Assembly: GCF_901000735.1 (NCBI RefSeq)
Contig: NC_081545.1
Location: 13,423,132 to 13,487,131, forward strand
DNA length: 64,000 nt
DNA from: Corylus avellana
Taxonomy: Eukaryota > Streptophyta > Magnoliopsida > Fagales > Betulaceae
Direction: 5' to 3'
Part shown: in pieces, positions 20,984-31,760 of the stretch
Layout of the letters: each line of letters starts with the position of its first letter
Position numbering within the stretch: the stretch's first letter is position 1
Made by a program: the position numbers and the translations under genes
Notes under the pieces: generated by a model
What the model was told of the DNA's origin: nothing
What the model saw: only the letters and a program-made list of their open reading frames with translations
Database searches by the model: none

Positions 20984-22321
20984 TGTTATAGTTTGTATGA
21001 ACGGTTTAGACACAAAAGGCGGAGGCTATTATATTATTCAACTTATGTTAACCTAATACAGACATCCTATTATATAGGATTACGGAAATACCATAAAGAC
21101 TAAAATACCCCCAAAACCCTAATGACTCAAACCCTAACTCTTCTAACACTCCCCCTCAAGCTGGAGCATATACATTATATGAATCCAGCTTGGAAGATAC
21201 AAGCAAACGAAAAACAACTAGAAAACATATTCTAACACTCCCCCTCAAGCTAGAACTGCTTGGACCACACAAGTTAATTAAATAAAACTTCAACGCCGGT
21301 CGAAAACTCGTTGGTAACTTGAACAACCATTTGATCGGTTCTCGCCGAAAAACACCAAGGCCGGTCGGATGCAACGATCACTTGATCGGTTCTCGCCGGA
21401 GAATCCAAGGCTGGTCGGATACATCGATCTTGGGATTGGTTCTCGCCGAAAAACACCAAGGCCGGTCGGATGCAACGATCACTTGATCGGTTCTCGCCGG
21501 AGAATCCAAGGCCGGTCGGATACATCAATCACAAACAACAAACAAACAACAATTTTTCACATGATTAACCAACCAGATTCACCGGAAAACAGATACTGGA
21601 AAAACAAAACAAAACAAAAAATTCGCTGGAGCTTCGCCGAAAATACGCCGGAACTTTGTCGGGGCTTCAAAACTAGCCGGAAACACACAGAACTGGCCGG
21701 CAGTACCTAAAAACACTGAAAAACAGAACATAAACAGTCACTGGAGGCTTGCCGGAGACTCGCTGGAGCTCGCCGGAACTTGCCGGAGAAGACAGAACAC
21801 TCCGACCACTTCAACAGCAGCAACTACAGAATCAATAGATGGCCACACAATAACGTTTCAACACCAAAAACATCAAATCGTCGAAATTTTTTTTTTTTCC
21901 GATGGCCGCTGCAACTTTTCCGGCCACCACAGAATACTCCAGCCACTTCAGACAAGACAGAAAACCACCACAGAACCATCTGGCCAGCATCACAGAACAT
22001 CAAAAACAAACAAAAAATATATATATTTTTTCACCGGAAGGAGTTTCGGTCACCCTAAAACAAGAACAAAACAGCTCTACGGAGCTCTTTGAAGGTACTG
22101 CCCGCCACCAAGTTGAAAACTTAACTACCCAAGAATCGAAACAAGCTCTGATACCATGTTATAGTTTGTATGAACGGTTTAGACACAAAAGGCGGAGGCT
22201 ATTATATTATTCAACTTATGTTAACCTAATACAGGCATCCTATTATATAGGATTACGGAAATACCATAAAGACTAAAATACCCCCAAAACCCTAATGACT
22301 CAAACCCTAACTCTTCTAACA
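20984..22321 (-). mobile_element. young TRIM-like LTR retrotransposon, TSD AAGAG
   Basis: Two 165-bp LTRs (20984-21148 and 22157-22321) differ by a single base ('acagacatcc' versus 'acaggcatcc'). Next to the right LTR is 'gctctgatacca', which on the minus strand reads TGGTATCAGAGC, the initiator-Met-tRNA primer-binding site of Copia-type elements. Next to the left LTR is the polypurine tract (reverse of 'ctccccctcaagct'). AAGAG flanks both sides (20979-20983, 22322-22326). The 1-kb interior encodes no recognisable gag or pol, so it is a non-autonomous element needing outside enzymes. Near-identical LTRs make it the youngest clear insertion in the 16-31 kb cluster. Confidence 0.93.
21290..21530 (+). 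repeat. ~56-bp tandem repeats inside the TRIM
   Basis: Four alternating units contain 'ggttctcgccg' and 'ccaaggc(c/t)ggtcggat', of the pattern A-B-A-B with a 112-bp super-period. They create parallel open frames on the minus strand that are not genes. GC content is well above the surroundings. Confidence 0.8.
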
Positions 22322-23748
22322 AAGAGAATTGTGATGAATCTCGTCGCGAGCATGGATCTCATCATTCTCATCACAAGCATGATAGATCTCATCATGAGAA
22401 TGAAAGGTCTCATCATGAAAGATGTCATGAGACCAATGTGAATACGGATGTGGAAGATCTAAAAAAGAAGTGGGAGGATATGGCTAGGCAAATTGTTGAT
22501 GGAGAGGATGGTTTGGCAGCCGAAGATTTGATGCAGAGTACCAATCTGCCCTTCACAGATCGGGCAATGAGGTACCCCATCCCTGACAGGTTCAAAGTTC
22601 CCCGAGTGGACAAGTATGATGGGAATGGGGATCCCACCAACCATATGGAGAGCTTCCGAGCTTACCTCATTCTCCATAGTACCTCCAAAGAGATTGCATG
22701 TTGAGCTTTCCCTTTGACCTTGAAGGGAGTTGCCAAGGACTGGTTCGAGAGATTGGCTCCTAAATTCATGGACAGTTTTAAAACCTTCGGACGCTTATTT
22801 TTGAGCCAGTTTCTGGCAATTTAAAAGCGGACGAAGAATCCAGCTTACCTGCTGTCCCTCCAGTAGGGGAAGGACAAGTCGTTGAAGGACTATATGCTGA
22901 GGTTTAACTGGGAAAAGCTGATTGTAGAAGATGTGAGTGACAAAATGGTGCTTTCAGCTTTGATGATAAGGATCAAAACTGAAGGGCCACTAATGGCCGA
23001 GCTTGCTCGAAGACTGAAGATGGGAACTCTTAGGCAGTTCATGAACAAAGCCGAGGAGTTCATCAACCAAGAGGAAACCATTGGGGTTTTATTAAAGTCC
23101 AAAATCGAGGCTACCTCAGCTAAGGACAACAGCGGAAAAGTAGTATTGGAGAGTTTTGGGAAGAAGAGAAAGGAGGAGAAAGCACCTTTGAAGAGTCTGC
23201 AAATGGAGGTGGAGCCACAGCACCAGCAAAGCCAAAAATTGACTCCTTTGAATACCAGCGTTATCGAGGTATTCATGGAGATCAAAGGTGATCCAACGTT
23301 TAGATGGCCAATGAAGATGAGGACTCTTTCATACAAGCACACCAATCAAAAGTATTGTGAGTATCACAATGACAATGGTCATCTCACCAAGGAGTTTATA
23401 TCTATGGCCATGAGATAGAAAACTTTATTAGGAACGGTAGGTTGGTGAGGGTTTTGGCTGATGAAAGGAATAGAGGTAGAGAGTCTCAAGAGCCTTTACG
23501 GCGAATGGTAACAACGAAGCCCTTGAAGGAAGGCAGGATGATCGTGCTGTGAGGCCAAGACATGATGCCGAGCCGAGGATAGCTTGGGAAGGCCACCAAA
23601 ACCCCCGGAATCAAGATGTGATAGGAGAGATCCACACAATCTCTGGTGGGTTACCTGGTGGAGGCGAGTCCAATTTGGCAAGGAAGGCTCATGCAAGCAA
23701 AGTGAATGTAGATGACGTTCTGTTTCTTGAAAGGCCTTCTAAAGCCCA

Positions 23749-24180
23749 AAAGAAGGACCCAATGATCCTGTCATTCTCGGAGGGGGTAGCAATGCCCCAC
23801 GATGACGCGCTAGTTGTGATGGTAATAATGGTGAATCACGCCATTCACCGAATTCTGGTGGATAACGAAAGCTCAGCTGATAATACTGGCCAGTTTTCAA
23901 ACAAATGGGAATATATCGGGAGAGGATCAAACCATTTGGCACACCAATGGTTGGATTTGCAAGAGAGCAAGTCCAACCCATAGGGCTCATCTCTCTTCCT
24001 ATTACAGTGGGAACAGCCCCAAAATAAGCAATAGTAATGGTGGATATCCTAGTGGTTGACCAACCATCTGCCAATAACACAATTATCGGTCGGCCGTCAT
24101 TGAATAAGTTGAAAGCTATAACTTCAACTTACCACCTGAGGCTAAAATTTTCGACAGAGGATGGAGTCGGGGAAGTCAAA
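23749..24180 (+). pseudogene. gypsy element 2 protease domain, decayed
   Basis: The wording MILSFSEGVAMPHDDALVVM, NHAIHRILVDNESSAD and ANNTIIGRPSLNKLKAIT matches the Tat-type protease order. The active-site triplet expected as D-x-G-S reads DNES, and a frame change lies near 23890-24036. It is not expected to be active. Confidence 0.7.
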
Positions 24181-24459
24181 GGAGACCAAGTCGCAATGAG
24201 AAAGTGTTACAACACTTCTCTAAAGAAACCCTCAGAATTTGCGCCCCTAACGATCACTAGTGTGGGTAGCAGAAAAGAGGGTGAACTAGCCAAGGAGCTG
24301 GTAGACATATCGGTAGGGGAAGGCAAAGTTTTGAAGATCGGTTCACAACTGGCCCTAGAAGTCCGAGATAGCCTCATCAGCTTTCTTTGAAAAAACGTTG
24401 AAGTCTTCGCTTGGACATATGAAGACATGCTAGGGATTAGTCCCGAAGAAATACTTCAC

Positions 24460-25470
24460 TAGTTGAATGTGGATCCAATGATGAAGCCGGTGAAACAGAA
24501 AAGAAAAAAGTTTGCTCCTGAGCAAAACATGGCCATAGCAAAAGAAATGGAGAAGCTGCTTAAGGCTCAATTCATCGAAGAAGTCTATTACCCTAATTGG
24601 TTGACCAATGTAGTGTTGGTCAAGAAGTCCAATGGGAAATGGAAGATGTGCGTGAATTTCATCGATCTCAACAAGGCATGCCCAAAAGAAAGCCTTCCAC
24701 TACCGTGGATTGATGTGCCGGTGCATTCGACAGCTAGATATGGGATACTCAGCTTTATGAATGCATTTTCTGGGTACAACCATATTTACATGCATCCAGC
24801 TGATCGAGAGAAGACCCCCTTCATCACCGACCAAGGTTTGTACTACTACAAAGTCATGCCTTTTGGTCTGAAGAATGTAGGAGCAACCTACCAGAGGCTG
24901 GTCAACAAAATGTTCCGAGGACAAATCGGACGTAACATGGAGGTCTATGTTGATGATATGCTCGTCAAGAGCGTGTTGCCACTAGATCACACACATGATT
25001 TGCAAGAAACACTTAAGACATTGAGGCAATACGGGATGAAGCTGAATCCCACGCAGTGTGCTTTTGGACTTTCCTCAAGGAAGTTCCTCGGTTACATGGT
25101 ATCAAACTGAGGAATTGAAGCCAACCCTCAAAAGATTCAAGCTATCCTAGATATGCAATCCCCGAAGAATACGAAGCAACTCCAACAGCTGACAAGCAAG
25201 ATTGCAGCATTGAACATATTCATTTCTTGGTCGACCGACAAGTGCCTCCCTTTCTTCAAGATCTTGAGAAAGGCATTCGAGTGGTCTGAGGAATGTGAAC
25301 AAGCCTTTGAGCAGCAGAAGAAGTATTTGGCTAGCCCACCACTGCTTACCCGAACTGTTCCCGGGGAAGCACTATACCTGTACTTAGCCGTATCTCCTAC
25401 TACAGTTAGTGCAGCTTTAGTCCGGGATGAAGAAGGTGTACAGAAGCTAGTGTACTTCATCAGCTGAACC
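24460..25470 (+). pseudogene. gypsy element 2 reverse transcriptase and RNase H
   Basis: The core motifs VVLVKKSNGKWKMCVNFIDL, FMNAFSGYNHIYMHPADR, VMPFGLKNVGATYQRLVNKM and EVYVDDMLVKS are all present, followed by CAFGLSSRKFLGYMVS and the connection/RNase H start (FEWSEECEQAFEQQKKYL). The first catalytic aspartate, normally in FMDAFSGY, is replaced by Asn (FMNAF). Stops occur after GYMVSN (25110) and VYFIS (25467). YVDD is intact. Confidence 0.85.
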
Positions 25471-26190
25471 TTGAGAGGAGCAGAGGAAAGGTATGTGCAA
25501 ATGGAGAAGCTCGCCTTCGCCCTAACCATCACATCGAGGAAGCTTCGGCCATACTTTCAAGCCCACACCATCAAGGTCTTAGCCGAGTATCCACTAAAGA
25601 AGTTACTTCGAAAGCTAGATCTATCTAGTAGATTAGCTAACTTGGCTATCGAACTCGGGGAGTTTGACATTGACTTTTCCCTCAAAACGCCATCAAGGCC
25701 AAGCACTCGCAGATTTCTTGGCAGAATTCACCAATTTTCCAGAAACTGTGGAGTGGCCAAGGGACAAACATGGGTAATTTACGTGAAAGGATCATCCACA
25801 AAAAAGAATGGTGGAGCTAGAGTAGTACTAATCACACTAGACGAAGAAGAGTTGTTTAGTTCTTTGAGGTTGGAATTCAAGACTACCAACAACGAGGCCG
25901 AGTATGAAGTGGTCTTGGCGGGACTTAGCTTGGCTCGGGAAATGGGAGCAGAATTCGTGGAGGTACGAAATGACTCTCAAATCATTGTTGGAAACATCCG
26001 AGGGGAGTTTGAAGCCAAAGGTGAGAAGATGAAGTTGTACTTGGCAAAGGTACAAAACATGCAAAAAAATTTCAAAAAATTCCGCATCATCAAGGTCTTG
26101 AGGCAGGAGAATGAGAGAGCTGATCATTTGGCTTAGATGGGTTCATCAATGGAAGACAGTGTGGAAGAAACCGAAGAACTAGTGTAAATT
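25468..26190 (+). pseudogene. gypsy element 2 dual RNase H region
   Basis: After AEERYVQMEKLAFALTITSR (first RNase H and tether), WVIYVKGSSTKKNGGARVVL, LRLEFKTTNNEAEYEVVLAG and NDSQIIVGNIRGEFEA form a second, archaeal-type RNase H. This second domain is the mark of the Tat lineage of plant Ty3/gypsy. The first acidic residue of the second domain, normally in Y-V-D-G-S, reads K. The frame ends at a stop at 26136. Confidence 0.8.
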
Positions 26191-26955
26191 CTACTCAAGC
26201 CTGCCATAACTGAGGAGCTCATGATTCTAGCAATAGAGGCAATGCCCAAATGGGCAAAGGACTAGTAGAGTACTTGGAGAAGGGTACTCTTCCAGTCGAC
26301 AAGAAAAAAGTAGTCCCACTTAGGACTAAGGCTGCTCGGTTTACCATAGTGAATGGAACCCTCTACAAATGAGGTTTCATGTTACCCCTCCTCAATTGTG
26401 TCTCCATGGAGGAGGGTGATTACATTCTTCAAGAGATTCATGAAGGCATATGTGGCAGTCACCCAGGAGTGAGAGTTTTGGCACACAAAGCAGTCAGAGC
26501 AGGATTCTACTGGCAGAACATGAGTCAAAACTTGATGAAAACAGTCAGGACTTGCGAAAAATGCCAACTTTTCGCCAATGTTTCCAAGCAACCCCCCAAG
26601 GAGTTAAGTTGAATTTCCTCACCTTGGTCTTTCTCGCAATGGGGGAGGATATAGTAGGATCGCTACCCCAAGGAAAAAGGGGTGTGCGGTTTGCAGTGGT
26701 AGTTGTTGATTACCTCACAAAATGGGCAGAAGTGGAGGCCCTAGTAAACATCACAACCAAGAGCATAGAGCGGTTCCTTTGGAGGAATGTCATCTGTCGT
26801 TATGGCCTTCCACACGCATTCATCATGGACAACTGCAAGCGATTTGGCTGTGATTCATTCTGACAATGGTGTGCCGAGCTCCACATCAGAAACTATTTCT
26901 CATCCCCGGGACATCCTCAAGCGAATGGGCAAGTAGAAGCCACCAATAAGGCCAT

Positions 26956-29802
26956 TATTGTGCAAATTTATTTAACTCGCAAGTGCACGAATCGATTGTA
27001 GTTTTATGGATTGCAAGTGCGAGGTCGATCCCACAGAGAATTGTATTTTTGAAAGAGCAATTTATATCTAAACTAATTAAATCCTAATCTAGTTCCAAAA
27101 GGGTTTTGATTTTTGAGTTTTGAAAATTAAGGGATAAACATAAACTAAATAAAATAAGTAAATCTAAGGATAAAGGTACTAAGGTTTGGAAATTCACACT
27201 CACCAAATCATAACAACATACTTTATGTTCATCAATATTAATCCGAAGTTCTCACAAATTAAATCATAAATATGTTTTACTATGCTTTAAAGAATTAATC
27301 AAAACCATCCCATGTATCCATTCATTGACCAAATCACAAAAGGAATCCAAATTCAATTGAAACACCAGATGTATCCATAGAACAAATCACAAGGGATATC
27401 CAATTTTTATGAGTTAAAAGCTAAGCAATTAATCATATGAAATTATCTCAAATGATCAAATGTATCCTTGAATCACAAGAGATATCCAAAAATCACTCCA
27501 TACAATTGATTAGAAGTAAAACAATTGAAATATAAAACCCAATAAAATCAGAATAATAAAAACTTACATAAAAGTATTGATGTTCTTCATCGGTGAGGCT
27601 TCATCTCCAACCTTAGTTGGGAATTTAGCTCCACATAAAAATAAAATCTAAACCTAAACCTAAACCTAAACCTAAAGAAAAACTAAACAAAAGAATTTTG
27701 CTCTCTGGGATTGTCTCTCCTTTCTTGAATGCAAAGAAGTCTATTTATAGGCTTAGGGAAGTCCTAGAAGCCCAAGTAAACCTAGATAATTCGGAAGTCT
27801 GTCTCCCAGTCAAAATAGAAGTCTGAAATCGGAATAGGATTCGTCCAGATTTGTGTCCTTTAATTGCGGGGGCGATTTTGACATAGTAACTGTACGAATT
27901 AGGAAAATCCTATTTCACAACGAATTGTAGTATTTTCAGTTAGCTTTCCAATTCCATTTAAATCAATTCAATCCGATATTTGAGCGGAGAGTTATGGTCA
28001 AAATACTAAGACATGTGCAGAATCTGAATTTGAATCCGATCCGAAATCTTATCCAATCTGAACTTTAATCTGATTTAACCTTTTCTTGGATTTGGTTAGA
28101 CTTAACCACATCATCTAGGTCTTCTCAAAGTATGCTTTCTTCCAAACTTTGCATTTTTCCCTTTAAAGCTGTAGTTTTTCTTCAATGACCTACAAAATAC
28201 TAAAAGCACAAAACTAACACAAAATATTAAATAACAACACAGCTAAAGGATTAACTAATGTAAATAAAGGGGTCCAAATATGCAATATTTGGCACTTATC
28301 AAACACCCCCAAACTTACATTTTGCTAGTCCCTTAGCAAAACAAAACGAAAAATAAAATGAAAGAAAGAAACATAAATCCTCTTTCGTGGGAGAGACGAT
28401 TGCATTTAGCATATGCAACAATCCTTTTAAACCCCTAGGCATCCCTAGTGGACGAGTGAAGTCTCGCGAGGGCTTAACAGGAATGATACCCATAAACATT
28501 GTGCACTATGTTGTTAACAAGAAAAAAGTTTGACATAAACCATGGTTCTTATTCATGAGCAAACTTAAAAAGACAAACACCATCATAATAGTCGAAAGGA
28601 AATCCAAAATCAAATTACTCATAAATGGACAATTGAGACCTCATATGTTCTAAAATGTGTAAAGTGTAATTAGTACATAATCATGAAGCTTTCAGTTTAA
28701 ACTCAAGATAAGTTCCATAAAATTTGAAAGAATCCCTAACAAATGAAACAACCAAGGCAAGATATGCATTTTTTTCCTTCTTTTTTTTTTTTTTTTTTTT
28801 TTCTAAACAGGCTCTGCAATGTCTAACTCCCTTAAGCTTTCTAATTGACTCATGTAACAAGTGTTAGGCCAATGACTCCCAAGCCAAGTAGCTTTAGGGC
28901 ACTAGATGTAGAACATCCCTAAGGGCTTATTAACTTAAGTCAAAAAGGCTACGAAGTCAGATTAGCCATATCATAAATCAACACTGAACTTCACACCTTT
29001 TGACGCGAACACTCAANNNNNNNNNNNNNNNNNNNNNNNNNNNNNNNNNNNNNNNNNNNNNNNNNNNNNNNNNNNNNNNNNNNNNNNNNNNNNNNNNNNN
29101 NNNNNNNNNNNNNNNNAACCTTAGTTGGAAATTTAACTCCACATAAAAATAAAATCTAAACCTAAACCTAAACCTAAAGAAAAACTAAACAAAAGAATTT
29201 TGCTCTCTGGGATTGTGTGTCTTTTCTTGAATGCAAAGAAGTCTATTTATAGGCTTAGGGAAGTCCTAGAAGCCCAAGTAAACCTAGATAATTCGGAAGT
29301 CTGTCTCCCAGTCAAAATAGAAGTCTAAAATCGGAATAGGATTCGTCCAGATTTGTGTCCTTTAATTGTGGGGCGATTTTGACATAGTAACTGTACGAAT
29401 TACGAAAATCCTATTTCACAACAAATTGTAGTATTTTGAGATAGCTTTCCAATTCCGTTTGAATCACTACAATCCGATATTTGAGCGGAGAGTTATGGTC
29501 AAAATACTAAGACATGTGCAGAATCTAAATTTGAATCCGATCCAAAATCTTATTCAATCTGAACTTGAATCTGATTTAACCTTTTCTTGGATTTGGTTAG
29601 ACTTAACCACACAATCTAGGTCTTCTCAAAGTATGCTTTCTTCCAAACTTCGCATTTTTCACTTTAAAGCTGCAGTTTTTCTTCAATGACCTACAAAACA
29701 CTAAAAACACAAAACTAACACAAAATATTAAATAACGACACAGCTAAAGGATTAACTAATGTAAATAAAGGGGTCCAAATATGCAATATTTGGCACTTAT
29801 CA
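26956..29802 (-). mobile_element. nested gag-only-family LTR element, TSD GCCAT, with gap
   Basis: Inserted into the integrase. GCCAT flanks both sides (26951-26955, 29803-29807). Read on the minus strand, the LTR starts 'tgataagtgccaaatattgc' (right end 29802). One LTR is 26956-28301, complete. The other, 29117-29802, is visible only in part because of the N gap. Between them, 28302-29016 begins with a polypurine tract (reverse of 'aacacccccaaactta'). Reversed, this stretch matches the non-coding 3' interior of the element at 57920-63913, for example the 'cttcactcgtcctctaggga' region there. Both are therefore the same family. The missing 5' interior may be in the gap or deleted. Confidence 0.85.
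29017..29116. other. assembly gap, 100 N
   Basis: A run of exactly 100 N inside the nested LTR element. Its true length is unknown. The flanks are interior sequence on the left and LTR sequence on the right. Confidence 0.99.
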
Positions 29803-29956
29803 GCCATCTTCAAAATTTTGAAGAAAAAACTTGGTGAGCGCAAGGGAGACTAGGCTGAGGATCTCCCTGAAGTTCTTTGGGTGTACCGAACCACAAAGAA
29901 GATGCCAATCGAAGAAACCCCTTACGCTTTAGCCTTCGGGACTGAAGCATTTTTTC

Positions 29957-30850
29957 GGGTTTATTCTTTTCCTTTTTATTTTATTATGAAGATGATTAGC
30001 ATCAAACTTATGTATAACTAAATACTTTAGTAGGGTTTTGATATCCACCACTAATCATACTCAAATAATATAACAATATGCCAATGTTCCTATCATATTG
30101 AGATTACTTAATGTTTGCCAACTTAAAGGCATGGGTGTATACTCCTTAAGCTATTGATTTCCCTAATCAACGAATTAGGCATGAGCGTATACTCTAATTC
30201 TTTTCTTTTTCAAAGGATTTAGCATGGATGTATACCAAGTTGTTCCTTAAGAAAGCATAAATTCAACGAAAATCGACAAACACACGAGGCCTAGGGCATG
30301 GGTGTATACTCCTGGTTCCCCATGTTGATTACCTCAAGAATCTGTAAGAATATCTTTTGTTACTCTACTAAGCCCAAGACTCAATCATCCAAATTGACTT
30401 AAATAACTAATCCATACCACATGCATATATTGGCCACACACATTCATATGAGGAATTCAATAAAGCAGGAAATAATCAAATTAAGCATCACAATATGATT
30501 ATCATAAAAGCATCAATATTGAAATATTAAAGAGACATGATTAAGGCTTAAATCTAACCCTACTAAAGTATTTAGTTACATATAAGTTTGATGCTAATCA
30601 TCTTCATAATAAAATAAAAAGGAAAAGAATAAACCCAAAAAAACGCTTCCTTGAAGAGCCGTCAATCCTTCTCCTAGAGCTTCCTCTCTAAATTGTGTGT
30701 TTAATTTGTGAGGCTTATAGGTCTATTTATAGGCTTAGAAATGACCTAGAAATCCTAGTAAACTCGTAGGTTTAAAGCCCAAAAGAAAACTGTCATCAAC
30801 AAGTATGATTATAATATCTACAAGCTAATGTTGTGTTTCTTATTTCTAGA
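29957..30850 (-). repeat. LTR-like fragment with an 81-bp inverted repeat
   Basis: An 81-bp arm at 29957-30037 ('gggtttattcttttcctttt' ...) recurs almost perfectly in reverse at 30556-30636. Between the arms are four copies of a motif like 'ggcatgggtgtatactcc' (near 30129, 30179, 30222 and 30295). Beyond the right arm, 30637-30850 resembles, on the minus strand, the promoter part of the nested family's LTR, including the TATA-containing 'ctataaatagac'. This looks like a rearranged solo LTR of a related family. Its left junction truncates the integrase of element 2. Confidence 0.6.
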
Positions 30851-31204
30851 TGTAAGATTTTGGGAGAGCTTGGAAATGGTTCAACAAAAATTGTAAAAAC
30901 AAAGCTTGGGCAGTGGAACAAACCAAACATGCTAACTGGAAAATATATATATATATAACCTCACCTTGCTGGAAGGAACAAACCAACAAACAAATCGACA
31001 AAGATTTGCAACCCAAAATACGGTGGTGTTGGGCAGGGTCGATGGCTAATGGGCATTGGGCAGTGGTAGTAGGGATTTGGTGTTGGGTAGGGGCATGTCT
31101 TTACATTGTGTTAGGGATGAATAAGATAAAAAAATGGTTTTTTTTTTTTCTTTGAATTTAAAGATCCATTGTTTTTGTTCATATTTTTTTAAGTGTATCT
31201 AGCT

Positions 31205-31323
31205 GTCTCTAAGGGATAGCTCAATCGACTGTAAACCACGCCTCATGAAGTGAAGCTCACTAGTTCGAATCCCCCCTCCTCCTTCCCTTGTGTGGGCATG
31301 TCAAAAAAAAAAAAAAAAAAATC
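31205..31323 (+). mobile_element. tRNA-derived SINE copy 2, 14-bp TSD
   Basis: A 119-bp unit has an A-box 'tagctcaatcg', a B-box 'agttcgaatccc', the tail 'tgtgtgggcatgtc' and poly(A). The 14-mer AAGTGTATCTAGCT flanks it at 31191-31204 and 31324-31337, as expected from LINE-driven insertion. The same family is present at 15283-15380. Confidence 0.88.
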
Positions 31324-31399
31324 AAGTGTATCTAGCTAACGTGTACCTATTCTATTGGTTGCTGTAAAAGTGGCCTTTTGCGGCCAGACGTGATAGAAG

Positions 31400-31760
31400 A
31401 CTTTCTCCTTTTTTTAACCATGAGTTTTTTGAATTCGGCTAAAAACTGATTGTTTTGGGGATCAAATTGCTTTTTTGGGCTAAAATAGCTTATTGGACAA
31501 AAAATAAATTTAAATGGGCCCATTAATTAACACAATAAGAGTCCACCATACATATGTTCTACAAAAAAAAAAAATTTATCGGTTAATCGGTTAACTAATA
31601 AAAAAAAATAATTATATCGATTAACAGAATCGAACTGACTTCGTTATAAAAATCTTTAACCGATTACCGATTGACTTCTAGTGGTAGGCAGTTTGTGTTG
31701 GTTCTGTTGCAATCCGTAGGTAGTAAACGATTAATCTGCCCACCCCTATTTGTAATAATC
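31400..31760. repeat. interspersed repeat ending 'tgcccacccctattt'
   Basis: This is a reversed, diverged copy of the kind of sequence seen at 3103-3480, with repeated 'tcggttaa/ttaaccga' words and a terminal 'gcccacccct'. No coding content. Ends are not defined on the left side. Confidence 0.35.

Larger units (their letters stand above)
20651..23418 (+). pseudogene. gypsy element 2 gag, interrupted by the TRIM
   Basis: ATG at 20651 begins MVTTHSHPQPDVQVG, and a charged Arg/Glu-rich stretch ends at the TRIM insertion (20984). After the TRIM, from 22327, the reading resumes through a His/Arg-rich run. It reaches the gag capsid motifs RYPIPDRFKVPRVDKYDG, DPTNHMESFRAYL and LKGVAKDWFERL, then LKDYMLRFNWEKL and NKAEEFINQEET up to 23418. 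Stops at about 22704, 22824 and 22868 break it. The precise target duplication at the TRIM shows gag was continuous before that insertion. Confidence 0.75.
19859..29956 (+). mobile_element. Ty3/gypsy (Tat-type) element 2, with two nested insertions
   Basis: It starts with an LTR at 19859-20591 ('tgttgggtcatgg' to 'gccgtcaaca'), followed by the primer-binding-like 'gtttggtgttgtctatgg'. Gag, protease, reverse transcriptase, RNase H, a second archaeal-type RNase H and integrase follow in the order typical of the Tat lineage. The reading is cut by a TRIM at 20984-22321 and by a reversed LTR element at 26956-29802. The integrase resumes for ~150 bp and then stops at about 29956, where unrelated LTR-like sequence starts. 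No 3' LTR is visible. The element begins only four bases after the target duplication of element 1. Confidence 0.8.
26330..29956 (+). pseudogene. gypsy element 2 integrase, split by a nested element
   Basis: The first part (26379-26950) has the HHCC-type zinc region (EIHEGICGSHPGVRVLAHKA ... CEKCQLFAN) and part of the catalytic core (FAVVVVDYLTKWAEVEAL, ICRYGLPHAFIMDNCKRF, SSPGHPQANGQVEATNKAI). The reading is then cut by the reversed element at 26956-29802. It resumes at 29803 with AIFKILKKKLGE and VLWVYRTTKKMPIEETPYAL, then ends. The D-D-E residues are partly kept. Confidence 0.8.

Noticed and set aside
21290..21530. Regular repeats that could suggest a CRISPR array
   Set aside because: Units abut one another with no unique spacers, and the host is a plant. 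They are tandem repeats inside a TRIM.
27646..27680. Run of 'cctaaa' units resembling plant telomere repeat
   Set aside because: The unit is six bases (cctaaa), not seven (ccctaaa), it has only four copies, and it lies inside an LTR with the same run in the other copy at 29155. It is LTR sequence, not a telomere remnant.
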